Shown: positions 21,641 to 30,083 of the stretch, one piece after another
Layout of the letters: the number at the start of each line of letters is the position of its first letter
Position numbering within the stretch: the stretch's first letter is position 1
DNA from: Deltaproteobacteria bacterium
GTDB taxonomy: Bacteria > Desulfobacterota > Binatia > UBA9968
Reading direction: 5' to 3'
Length of the DNA: 64,000 bases
NCBI GenBank assembly: GCA_016193465.1
Contig: JACPSE010000023.1
Span: 1 to 64,000 of the forward strand
Program-made: the position numbers and the translations under genes
Notes under the pieces: model-generated
Told to the model about the DNA's origin: nothing
Databases searched by the model: none
What the model saw: the letters and a program-made list of their open reading frames with translations, nothing else

Positions 21641-21663
21641 AAAAAGGTTCCTGACACCTTTTT
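21641..21663. terminator. symmetrical hairpin AAAAAGGT-TCCTGAC-ACCTTTTT between convergent genes
   Basis: 8-bp perfect arms, A-tract and T-tract at the ends. Confidence 0.5.
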
Positions 21664-21677
21664 GGTCATCTGAAGAT

Positions 21678-22406
21678 CTACGTGTCGAGCACGGGATAAT
21701 GCCGAAAGATACCTTGTTGATTGAAAGGCAAGCGCCGCTGCGACTTGAGGTAGGCGGCAATCCGGCGGCGAGCCGAAACGCGATCGTGCAGCGCGCCCAA
21801 TCGCGGGTGTGTGGGCTCCAGCCTCGCCATCGCGCGCGGAAAGGCATAGCGCAGACCGGCGATCATCTGGAACATCGACAGATCGACGTAGGATAGCTCT
21901 TTGCCCACGAGATAGTCGGTCCCTTTCGGATTGCGATCGAGTATCTGCTCGAAGTAATCAAGGAACTTTGGCAGCCGTTCGGCCCTGAAATCCGCGGCGC
22001 GCCGCTTCGCTTCAGGCTTCTGCTCCTCATAGTAGAGGCCGCCTGAGATCGGATGGTGGGTGTCGTGGGCCTCGACGACCCAATCGGCGATCGTGAGTTG
22101 CAACTGGTGGGCCCAGAGCTGGCTCGCCTCGTTTTTCGGCACGAGGCCGAGGCGCGGGCCGAGAAACAGCAGGATATTGGCGGTTTGCGCGATCACCAGG
22201 CGGCCGGCTTTCAGGAAAGGCGGCGCGAACGGGGGGTGCTCCACCGAGCGGCTTTCCAGGAAGCGCATCAGCGCGGGAATACCACGGCCACCGCGCTTGG
22301 GGAGACGGGCTACGTCCACGTATTCCGCGCCGGCGTCCTCCAGCGCAAGCCGGACAAACTCGCCGCGTCCTTGTATGGAGGGCCAGTAATACAACTCGTA
22401 GCGCAT
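21678..22406 (-). CDS. glutathione S-transferase family protein
   Basis: YELYYWPSIQGRGEFVRLALEDAGAEYVDV; GST C-terminal domain. Confidence 0.9.
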   Translation of the reverse strand: MRYELYYWPSIQGRGEFVRLALEDAGAEYVDVARLPKRGGRGIPALMRFLESRSVEHPPFAPPFLKAGRLVIAQTANILLFLGPRLGLVPKNEASQLWAHQLQLTIADWVVEAHDTHHPISGGLYYEEQKPEAKRRAADFRAERLPKFLDYFEQILDRNPKGTDYLVGKELSYVDLSMFQMIAGLRYAFPRAMARLEPTHPRLGALHDRVSARRRIAAYLKSQRRLPFNQQGIFRHYPVLDT

Positions 22407-22442
22407 GTGAGTTCTCCTCTCCTTTTCTTCCAGGTGTGGAGG

Positions 22443-22754
22443 TCAACGCCAGGCGGCGTCGGAGGGTACCAGGTTTTTGCCGAAGCGGCGCTCGGGTGGG
22501 GCGGCCAGCCAGCGCTGGCTCTTCTCGAAGTAGAGCTTGAAGTGGGGCGTCTGCCGGTGCGCCTCCAGCGCCGCCTCATCCCGGTAGATCTCGTAGAAAT
22601 AGAAACGGTTCAGGTCGTCCCGGTCCTGGATCACGTCGAAGCGCAGGCAGCCGGGCTCGTCCTTCTCCGAATGCTCCGCGTCGTAGCGGACGATTTCCAA
22701 GAACTCCGAGACGTGCTCAGGTTTTACCTTGATAGTCACGTGCAGAACCACCAT
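22443..22754 (-). CDS. antibiotic biosynthesis monooxygenase (ABM) domain protein
   Basis: VTIKVKPEHVSEFLEIVRYDAEHSEKDEPGCLRFDV...FYEIYRDEAALEAH. Confidence 0.9.
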   Translation of the reverse strand: MVVLHVTIKVKPEHVSEFLEIVRYDAEHSEKDEPGCLRFDVIQDRDDLNRFYFYEIYRDEAALEAHRQTPHFKLYFEKSQRWLAAPPERRFGKNLVPSDAAWR

Positions 22755-23320
22755 GGATGCACCTCCTGCCTGGGAAAGGCTATCTTATCCGTCCCCCCGC
22801 GTCTAACGGACCATGTATAAGAACAGAGCAAGAGGCTTAGGACTCTCCCTTAAAGCTGCTCTTTTTGTAGCATCGAGTGGTTGCATGATCTAGCGGAGGA
22901 AATGCAAGATCCAAGACCTTACCGTCAAGCCGCGAGAATTCTCGAAACGTGGAAGGGTGGTCGGGGCCTGTTCTTTATTTCACTATTGGCTTCTTCATTA
23001 AAGATAAGATTGGCGGGAAATAACGACGGAACCCTCAACCTTGGAATACAAGATCCAAGACTTGATCCCGAAACCTTCCTTCGAAATAAGTCAATAGTCA
23101 GGCCTGACCCTCAATTTTTTGACCTCAATTTTTGCTCAATTTTGCCCTTTCCACCCGCCGCATGGCGACCCTTTGGCCCCGAAGCCACTTTTTGACTTGA
23201 GGCTTAGGCAGACTGTCTCTCATCGTTGCCCCGTGAACTCCAGTTACCTAGCATCCCGACAAGCTGGAATTTCAATCGATTTTACGCGATTTGGCGGCAT
23301 TATGACAAGGCCACCAATAA

Positions 23321-23379
23321 AGGATGAATTATGAAGGCGGAAGGACGAAAACACAGCCTTCAGCACGAGTTGCGAGTTG
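23321..23379. repeat. composite 7-bp-period array
   Basis: AGGATGA ATTATGA AGGCGGA AGGACGA ... TTCAGCA CGAGTTG CGAGTTG. Confidence 0.65.
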
Positions 23380-23403
23380 CGGTCAACGACAAGGGAGTCT
23401 TTT

Positions 23404-23658
23404 CTACCTGGCAAACGTATTGTACAGCCAGGCAAAAATGGCTCCGCCGACCGCGCCATCTAGGAGCGCGTAGAGCGTTCCTACCACCACGCTGCCCAAC
23501 GAGCCCACGGATTTGTATCCGGGATAGATCGAGCTCACCATGTCGAGAAAGGCCTTCCCGTATGACGGCGATAGGTAGTTGAAGAAGGCAACGAAAAAGA
23601 CAGCGCCTCCCCAAAATAGGGCCATGGTGACGGTTAAGGATTTTATAGATAGTTTCAT
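23404..23658 (-). CDS. small membrane protein (holin-like hypothetical)
   Basis: 84 aa with two or more hydrophobic segments; resembles bacterial proteins often annotated bacteriophage holin. Confidence 0.55.
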   Translation of the reverse strand: MKLSIKSLTVTMALFWGGAVFFVAFFNYLSPSYGKAFLDMVSSIYPGYKSVGSLGSVVVGTLYALLDGAVGGAIFAWLYNTFAR

Positions 23659-23676
23659 TTTCCGTCCTCCCTGGAG

Positions 23677-25185
23677 CTAAAGGAGTTTCAGGCCGTTTTT
23701 TCTCTCTAACATAAGCGAGAAGCCGGGTTTTTGCACGTAGATCTGGGTGTGCTCTTTTTTCCTGGTGAGCTCGTGGACCAGCCAGACCAGGGGGTGCGTG
23801 GCGTTGGGATATTCCCGTGGCGGACCGGCGGCGTACATCGCTTTTACCGACTCTTCCCCGGCGAATAGCCGCAGCACCAATTCTTCGTCTGAGACGTCCG
23901 GTCCCCCGTATTTGCGCCGCACCTCTTGAATGGAAAGGCTGCACGGCTGCCATCCGGCCCACTCTCTGGCCCGCGGCCGGTTCAGGATCTTGTCTTTGAC
24001 GTCGGGATCCATCAACTCCCCCCCCTCTTTGCCCCAGAGCCCGAGCGCGTATTGGATGGTCTGATCCGTGACTTCCTTATAACGTTCTCCGACAATTACA
24101 TTGATCGCCGCCTGGCTTCCCACGTATTGGGAAAGCGGGGTCACCATGATGGGATAGCCCCACTCGGCCCGGACGCGGCCGCATTCCTCCAGCGTTGCCG
24201 GCAGTTTGTCCTCCATTCCCACAAGAAGGAGTTGGTGGCGCAGATTGGAGATCATCCCTCCGGGGACCTGGTGGAGATATTGCGAGTGGTCGTACTCCGG
24301 CGGTTTCCCTATGGGCAGGCCCTCTCTTTTGGCGACCCTGGTGAAGTGCTTCTCGACCGGCTCCAGCGCTTTCTCATCCACCACAGGCGTGTAACCAAGA
24401 GCGCGGGCGTTTTTTGCCACATTGAAGATCGAGGGCTGGGAAGAGCCGTTGGCCAGCGGCGGGATAGCTGTGTGGAGCGTTGTCAGGCCAAGCTTGATCG
24501 CTTCCAGATAGCAGAGCGGGGCTTGTCCACTGTTGCAGTGCGCATGGAATTCCAGGGGCACGTCGCCAATACTCTTTTGGATCACTGGGATAAGCGTGCG
24601 TGCGCGCTCCGGTGTCAAGAGCCCGCCTACGTCTTTGAAGCAGACGCGGTAGGGCCTGGCGGCAGCCGCAGCGCGCGCCTTCTCGGCGTAATACTCATCG
24701 GTATGTCGCGGAGAAACCGTATAGATGAGATTCGCGACCGTCTCCATCCCTATTTTTCTAAGTCCATCGATCTCCTCCTTGAAGGCCGTAAAGTCATTCC
24801 AGGGGTTCGACGTTCGCGTAAGCGTGAAGCCGTACGAGACGGCGCGCTCGATCATGATTTTATAAATGCAATCCGGCATCTTTTCGAAGCTGCCATGGAG
24901 CCCGCCATGCCAGCGGAGCCGCGTTTTGCTAAAGCGCTTTGCGCCAAGCCGCACCCAATCCCACGGATTCTCCTTGTGCTCGCGGACGTATTTCTTGAAC
25001 ATGGCGGTGACAAAAAACTCCATGGACTCGAAGCCCGCCTGGTCCATCTGCTCTGCGATGGCGAGCATCGCCCCGGTCCTCATGTTCAAAGCCCAGAGAC
25101 TCTGATTTCCGTCGCGCAGCGTGGTATCGACAAAATGGATCTCGCTCGTGTGATCGTGTTCGTTGCTCGTGATCGTGCTCGTCAT
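23677..25185 (-). CDS. HMGL-like / pyruvate-oxaloacetate carboxyltransferase-type protein
   Basis: FVDTTLRDGNQSLWALNMRT; GDVPLEFHAHCNSGQAPLCYLEAI; ATGA overlap with upstream gene. Confidence 0.85.
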   Translation of the reverse strand: MTSTITSNEHDHTSEIHFVDTTLRDGNQSLWALNMRTGAMLAIAEQMDQAGFESMEFFVTAMFKKYVREHKENPWDWVRLGAKRFSKTRLRWHGGLHGSFEKMPDCIYKIMIERAVSYGFTLTRTSNPWNDFTAFKEEIDGLRKIGMETVANLIYTVSPRHTDEYYAEKARAAAAARPYRVCFKDVGGLLTPERARTLIPVIQKSIGDVPLEFHAHCNSGQAPLCYLEAIKLGLTTLHTAIPPLANGSSQPSIFNVAKNARALGYTPVVDEKALEPVEKHFTRVAKREGLPIGKPPEYDHSQYLHQVPGGMISNLRHQLLLVGMEDKLPATLEECGRVRAEWGYPIMVTPLSQYVGSQAAINVIVGERYKEVTDQTIQYALGLWGKEGGELMDPDVKDKILNRPRAREWAGWQPCSLSIQEVRRKYGGPDVSDEELVLRLFAGEESVKAMYAAGPPREYPNATHPLVWLVHELTRKKEHTQIYVQKPGFSLMLERKNGLKLL

Positions 25186-26249
25186 AGTGCGCTCTTCCCG
25201 CCGAAGCGGCTTTGCCACTGCGCGATGACTTCCTTGTTGTAGACATTGTCGGGCACCTCGCCGCGCAGGGCAGAGAGCAGCGAGCGGGTTGCCCATGCGA
25301 CGCCGGGTTTGAGGCCGCTGCCAAGGTTGGAAGAGACCATATGGGGCGAAAGCAGCACCCTGTCGCCCATTTTTCGTAGCGGGCTGTCCGCGGCCAAAGG
25401 TTCGTTCTCAAACACGTCCAGCGCGGCCCCGGAGATCTTTTCATTTCGGAGCGCGTTGATGAGAGCTGCTTCGTCCACGCAGAACCCGCGCGACGTGTTG
25501 ATGAGAATCGCCGTCGGCTTCATCATCGCCAGTTGCGCGCTGCTGATCATGTGCCGCGTCTCCTTGGTAAGCACCACGTGCAGGGTAACCACATCAGACT
25601 CCCTGAGGAGGGTGGGAAGGTCCACGCGCCGCACCCCGTACTCGGCGAACTTGGAGTCAGGTACATAAGGGTCACAGGCTAACATTCTCATCCCCCACGG
25701 GCGCATGAGCTTGGCAACGCGGCTGCCGATTCTGCCGAGGCCGATGATTCCGAGCGTGATACCCTGATAGCCGTCCGATGCGCGGGAACCAACGTACGTC
25801 CCCTGAAGCTGCATGTCTCTCCATCCCGCGGTGGTCTTGACATGGCGGTCGCGCTCCCGGACCTTCTTGAGCAGGGTGAGCATGGCGGTGATCGTCCCTT
25901 CGGCCACTCCGCCCCAGTTCGATTCCGTCGGGGCATGGGTCACCAGGATGCCCAGCTCTGTTGCGGCGTCGACGTCCACGTCGTCCACGCCGATCGTGTA
26001 TTTGGCCACGATGCGAAGGTTTTTGGAGCTCTGCATGATTTTTTGCGTAATCGGCGTGCTGCGGATGGAAGTTCCTACCAGGGCATCGCACCCCTCGGCC
26101 ATTTTGGCCATCTCCAGCTCGCTGTCTCCCTGCGGCGTATCCCAGTTGGCTTTTCCCATGAGCAGCTCGCAACCATGCTCCTCGAGCATCTTATGACTCT
26201 CGCCCGTCGGATCTGCGGGGGCGAACACGAAAACCTTGGCCTTTGCCAT
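25182..26249 (-). CDS. D-2-hydroxyacid dehydrogenase (phosphoglycerate dehydrogenase-like)
   Basis: GIIGLGRIGSRVAKLMRPWGM; LINTSRGFCVDEAALINAL; DVFENEPL. Confidence 0.93.
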   Translation of the reverse strand: MAKAKVFVFAPADPTGESHKMLEEHGCELLMGKANWDTPQGDSELEMAKMAEGCDALVGTSIRSTPITQKIMQSSKNLRIVAKYTIGVDDVDVDAATELGILVTHAPTESNWGGVAEGTITAMLTLLKKVRERDRHVKTTAGWRDMQLQGTYVGSRASDGYQGITLGIIGLGRIGSRVAKLMRPWGMRMLACDPYVPDSKFAEYGVRRVDLPTLLRESDVVTLHVVLTKETRHMISSAQLAMMKPTAILINTSRGFCVDEAALINALRNEKISGAALDVFENEPLAADSPLRKMGDRVLLSPHMVSSNLGSGLKPGVAWATRSLLSALRGEVPDNVYNKEVIAQWQSRFGGKSAL

Positions 26250-26328
26250 CTAATGTTCCCTCCTTCTTACGTTCCCAATTTTCCTACCACAATTTCTTGC
26301 GTTTTGGCTACAAGCCAACCCTGCAACC

Positions 26329-26565
26329 CTAAGTAATGTGGGGGAGGGCCTGGAAAAATCCTGTTAGCCCCAACTGGAAGGAGGAGCCTGAAAGCTCGTA
26401 GACCTGATAGAGGCTGGAGACGTTTCGTATCTGTGCGGATATTGCGGCCATGACGCTCGAAGTCCAGATCAGGCTGAAATCTCGGATCAGCAACGACGAC
26501 CAGGGTCGGATAGCGATGCCTCCTATCTCTCCTTCCTCTATTTCAACACGATCATCCACTGCCAA
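26329..26565 (-). pseudogene. N-terminal remnant of an MFS transporter
   Basis: LLIRDFSLIWTSSVMAAISAQIRNVSSLYQVYELSGSSFQLGLTGFFQALPHIT* then stop; typical of first ~2 TM helices of EntS-type MFS. Confidence 0.6.
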
Positions 26566-26673
26566 TGTTAAGCCCCAGCTTTGTCATGCGGTAAAGTAGA
26601 GAACTGCGCCGCATGAGTCAATAGCACGGATCCGGTAGATGCGCCTCCGAGAAGGAAACGTGTTGACAGACGA

Positions 26674-27717
26674 TTGTTTTCGATTTACCTGTATCCTGTT
26701 CATTTTTTTGGAGGAGGCGAGGTTGTGGCATACGACGACCGAAGCGTCAAGCCGATGAGCGCCAGCTTGATGCGGGCGCGGATTGCAACGCGGCTTCTGG
26801 CCGGGCTTTATGAGAGCGTGCCGACCCTCATGACAAGCTCCGTGCGCTTGATGGTGGAGTTGCCCGGGAGTTCTCCGGAAGCGGGGCCGCCCTATCCCTT
26901 CACCTTTGCGGTGAGCCCGGCGTGGTGCAGCGGGGTTGAGGGGGCGAGGCTCGTAGGATCAGGAAAGCTCGATATTGCCTGGATCAATCCCTCGGTGATC
27001 GCCACTATGGCCTATTTGGGAAAAGGCCCGTTCCGTCGTTCCTATCCACTGCGGGCGCTCGCGGTCTTTCCTTCCTGGGACCGTCTGGCAGTGGCCGCCT
27101 CCGGAAATCTCGGCGTGCGCTCGATGGAGGAGCTCAAGGAAAAGCGTCCGGCGCTCAAGGTCTCCGTTGCGGATAACGATTGCGTCAACTTTGCCATACG
27201 CGCGCTCCTCAAGGCCCACGGCCTTAAGCTCGAATCTTTTACCGAATGGGGTGGCTCTGTGGAGCCGGTGGTGCGGCCCAGCAACCCCCGGCGGCGCGAG
27301 GGGATCGTCTCGGGCGAGATCCACGTGGTCATTGACGAGGGAATAGATTCCTGGGGACAGACGGCTCTGGAGCATGGGATGCTCTTTTTGCGATTTTCAA
27401 AGAAGGCGCTGGTCAAGCTTGAGCGCTACGGCTTCCGGCGCGCCACGCTTACGGCCGGCAGACTTGAGAGCGAGCTGTTAGGAGGGATAGAGGTCGTGGA
27501 CTTCAGCGGCTGGCCGCTCATTACGCGTGCGGACCTGCCCGATGAGCTTGCCTATCACTTCGTCTCGGTCCTGGACCGTATCCACGAGGAGATCCCGTAC
27601 GATTTTGCCCAGGTGCCGCCCATGTCCTCCCTTTGCCGGGATACCGAGGCGGGACCTCTGGACATTCCCCTCCATCCCGGCGCAGAGCGCTTTTACCGCG
27701 AGCGCGGTTATTTGTGA
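26674..27717 (+). CDS. TAXI-family TRAP solute-binding-like protein without obvious signal peptide
   Basis: FTFAVSPAWCSGVEGARLVGSGKLDIAWINPSVIATMAYLGKGPF; N-terminus not signal-peptide-like. Confidence 0.7.
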   Translation: MFSIYLYPVHFFGGGEVVAYDDRSVKPMSASLMRARIATRLLAGLYESVPTLMTSSVRLMVELPGSSPEAGPPYPFTFAVSPAWCSGVEGARLVGSGKLDIAWINPSVIATMAYLGKGPFRRSYPLRALAVFPSWDRLAVAASGNLGVRSMEELKEKRPALKVSVADNDCVNFAIRALLKAHGLKLESFTEWGGSVEPVVRPSNPRRREGIVSGEIHVVIDEGIDSWGQTALEHGMLFLRFSKKALVKLERYGFRRATLTAGRLESELLGGIEVVDFSGWPLITRADLPDELAYHFVSVLDRIHEEIPYDFAQVPPMSSLCRDTEAGPLDIPLHPGAERFYRERGYL

Positions 27718-27804
27718 CGAGTGGCACTCTTAATTTCTACGGCGGTTGTGGTAAGATATGCCCCAGCGATTCACCGTCAAAGGCGGATCCGAAAGGTAGG
27801 AAGT

Positions 27805-28272
27805 ATGGAGTCTCCCGGCAGAGAAAAGATCGACATCCTGGCCAAAGAGCTAGAGCGCCTGTCTTATTGTCCTGATTGCCGGCACCAAAAATGTGCCCGA
27901 TGTGTAGGCGTGAGCGTAGATGTTGAAGGCCCTTGGGAGAAGATCGGCGTCAATGAACAGGATATCCTTGAGATACCCAGGAAGATTCTTGACAAGGTCG
28001 TTTACTGTTGCCGGTGTGAAAAGCGCAACCACTTTGTTGACTGGATGAGCAGTCAACATGGGACTTGTGAGGAGGCAGAAGAACGCTGGAGTCTGTCCCT
28101 TAAGGAATTCGCCCGGGAGGTCATCGCCCGGCTTGCCAGGCTCCGTGGTGGCAATGTCTCGGAAAAGGACTTTGAAGAGTGGATAAGCCGGTGGGTCATC
28201 AGCGAGAGAAACGCCATGCAAGCAAGCGAGATGATCAAACACCTGGCCGCGGTGAAGACCGCCGCTAAGTGA
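27805..28272 (+). CDS. hypothetical Cys-rich (zinc-ribbon-like) protein
   Basis: CPDCRHQKCARC ... CCRCEKRNH Cys clusters; start set at MESPGREK. Confidence 0.55.
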   Translation: MESPGREKIDILAKELERLSYCPDCRHQKCARCVGVSVDVEGPWEKIGVNEQDILEIPRKILDKVVYCCRCEKRNHFVDWMSSQHGTCEEAEERWSLSLKEFAREVIARLARLRGGNVSEKDFEEWISRWVISERNAMQASEMIKHLAAVKTAAK

Positions 28273-28276
28273 AAAT

Positions 28277-28309
28277 CGAGCACGAATCACGGGCACGAGA
28301 ACAAGAACA
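28277..28309. repeat. GAGCAC-type 6-7 bp repeat
   Basis: CGAGCACGAATCACGGGCACGAGAACAAGAAC. Confidence 0.55.
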
Positions 28310-28329
28310 GATGAGGGATCAAAGCAGGC

Positions 28330-28779
28330 TTAGCTGTCGAGATCGGGTTTGGGGAGGATAACGTAAGGGATTCCTTCGTCGTCGAGCTGCTCGCGCTCTT
28401 GGGGAGTGGAGGTCCCGTGGATGGATCGCTTTTCGCTCTCGCCGTGAAAGATCGCCCGCGCCTCCTCAGCGAAGCGCGGACCCACGTCCTCAAAGTTCTC
28501 GCGCACGTAGTGGCTCGCGCGGATGAGCAGCTCTTTAGCCTCAGCCTCGGTAAGGGAAATTGTCGGGGCCTTTTCGGCCTTGGCTGGCGCTTTCTTCTCT
28601 TCTTTGTCTCCTCGATTGGTCAGCACCGCGCAGGCGTGTGGCATTTTTTCCACCTTGGTGGTGCCGCAGGCGGGACAGGAGATCAGCTTCTTGGCAGACT
28701 GCTCCTGAAAGCCTTCGAAGCTCGGAAACCAGCCTTCAAAGCGGTGATTTTTCTTGCAGATGAGGTCGTAAACAACCAT
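28330..28779 (-). CDS. DUF1178 family protein
   Basis: MVVYDLICKKNHRFEGWFPSFEGFQEQSAKKLISCPACGT. Confidence 0.93.
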   Translation of the reverse strand: MVVYDLICKKNHRFEGWFPSFEGFQEQSAKKLISCPACGTTKVEKMPHACAVLTNRGDKEEKKAPAKAEKAPTISLTEAEAKELLIRASHYVRENFEDVGPRFAEEARAIFHGESEKRSIHGTSTPQEREQLDDEGIPYVILPKPDLDS

Positions 28780-28864
28780 TGTTAGCTGCCTCTTTCCTAT
28801 AGATAAGTTCCTTTGACCGGTTTGTCAACTCCCTGTCTTCGCTGCGCTCAGCCAGAAGGTTTAG

Positions 28865-29940
28865 GGTCTATTGATTCTTAAAATTGGCCTCAAGCTCCCT
28901 GAGAGCCCTCGCCATTGTTCTCGTGGGGCTCTCTCTCACGCGTCGGATCGCATTACCGACCGCACTATAATGCAGCCCTACCCGTTCTCCGATCTCTCTT
29001 AAACTCATTAAACAGTACCGGCGTAACAGATAACTCGCCAAATACCTGGGCTCCGTGTATCTCTGCCCTCTCCCGCTGATCTCTCCTCCCTCAATCCCAA
29101 AGTGTTTCCCGACTTCCCTCAACACATCCTCGGGCCTCGCCCCCACGATCTCCCTTATCCCGCTTAGTTCCTTTCTATCTCTCATACCCTTAAGGTACCT
29201 CTCCACCATCTCGTCCACAAATCCCTCCGAGCCAATCACTGCCTGCCCCCGCACTTCTTCCCATGGCGTCTTCACACCCTCTTTGATCCCCTCAAGGACA
29301 AATCCTCTGTAGCCCTTCTTGCCCTTGCTCCCAAAATAACTCAGCACCTCTTTAACCGTGAGCCATGGCGGAATGGCCGCTTTGCCCCCATAGGCCCTCA
29401 GACTGCTCCAACGATAAGCAAAAGGATTCTCAGATCTCCTTAAACGCCATGGATTCAAATGGATATAGCGGCTAAGCTCCAATAAATAAGATTCCCTGTC
29501 TACTAGGATAGCCTTATACCTGCCCTGAAAGAGATGTCCCACACGTCCGTGGCGACGATTAAATGACTGCGTGTAGACCCCGTTGAGGTAGCGCAACGCC
29601 CGATTAAGCTCTCCCCTAGGGGTCTCTACCAAGAGGTGATAATGATTCCCCATCAGCACGTAGGCATGAACTCGAAGATGAAACTGCTCCGCCGCTCGCC
29701 CAAGCAAGTCTAGAAACTTTCCGCGGTCTTGGTTGTCTCTAAAGATGGGTTTTTGCTCGTTGCCCCTGGAGGTGACGTGGTAGTAGGCTCCGGGATATTC
29801 AATCCGTAACGGGCGCGCCATGAAACAGTTGCCTATCAGAAACTAAAATAAGAATCAATAGACCTGACCCCCTAGACCAGACCCTTGTGACCCCCTAGAC
29901 CCTTGACCCCCTAGACCCCTTTACCCCAACGTAGGGGTAA
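28865..29940 (-). mobile_element. RAYT (Y1 transposase) unit with 16-bp inverted repeats and a distal REP-like hairpin
   Basis: GGTCTATTGATTCTTA (28865-28880) and TAAGAATCAATAGACC (29849-29864) are exact reverse complements; TTACCCC-AACGTA-GGGGTAA hairpin at 29921-29940. Confidence 0.7.
28868..29821 (-). CDS. REP-associated tyrosine transposase (Y1_Tnp/IS200-like) with C-terminal DnaA-like HTH
   Basis: MARPLRIEYPGAYYHVTSRGN; HAYVLMGNHYHLLVETP; RRYCLMSLREIGERVGLHYSAVGNAIRRV. Confidence 0.93.
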   Translation of the reverse strand: MARPLRIEYPGAYYHVTSRGNEQKPIFRDNQDRGKFLDLLGRAAEQFHLRVHAYVLMGNHYHLLVETPRGELNRALRYLNGVYTQSFNRRHGRVGHLFQGRYKAILVDRESYLLELSRYIHLNPWRLRRSENPFAYRWSSLRAYGGKAAIPPWLTVKEVLSYFGSKGKKGYRGFVLEGIKEGVKTPWEEVRGQAVIGSEGFVDEMVERYLKGMRDRKELSGIREIVGARPEDVLREVGKHFGIEGGEISGRGQRYTEPRYLASYLLRRYCLMSLREIGERVGLHYSAVGNAIRRVRESPTRTMARALRELEANFKNQ

Positions 29941-30083
29941 CCTCCATGTTCCCTTCTGCCCTACCTATCGGCTGACCGTTTAGACGAAAGGGAGTTAAAA
30001 AAATTTGGTATATTCAGGCTAACAAGACTGGCTAGTCCGGTTCCCCTGTAAGTTTGCAAGGATAATGCTACAATCCGTGCTGC

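Noticed and set aside
22881-23195. 104-aa plus ORF
   Set aside because: Built from dispersed motif repeats (CAAGATCCAAGAC, CTGACCCTCAATTTT) with no family signal.
23926-25242. 438-aa plus ORF
   Set aside because: Long antisense ORF in high-GC coding DNA opposite the carboxyltransferase-like gene; no recognisable domain.
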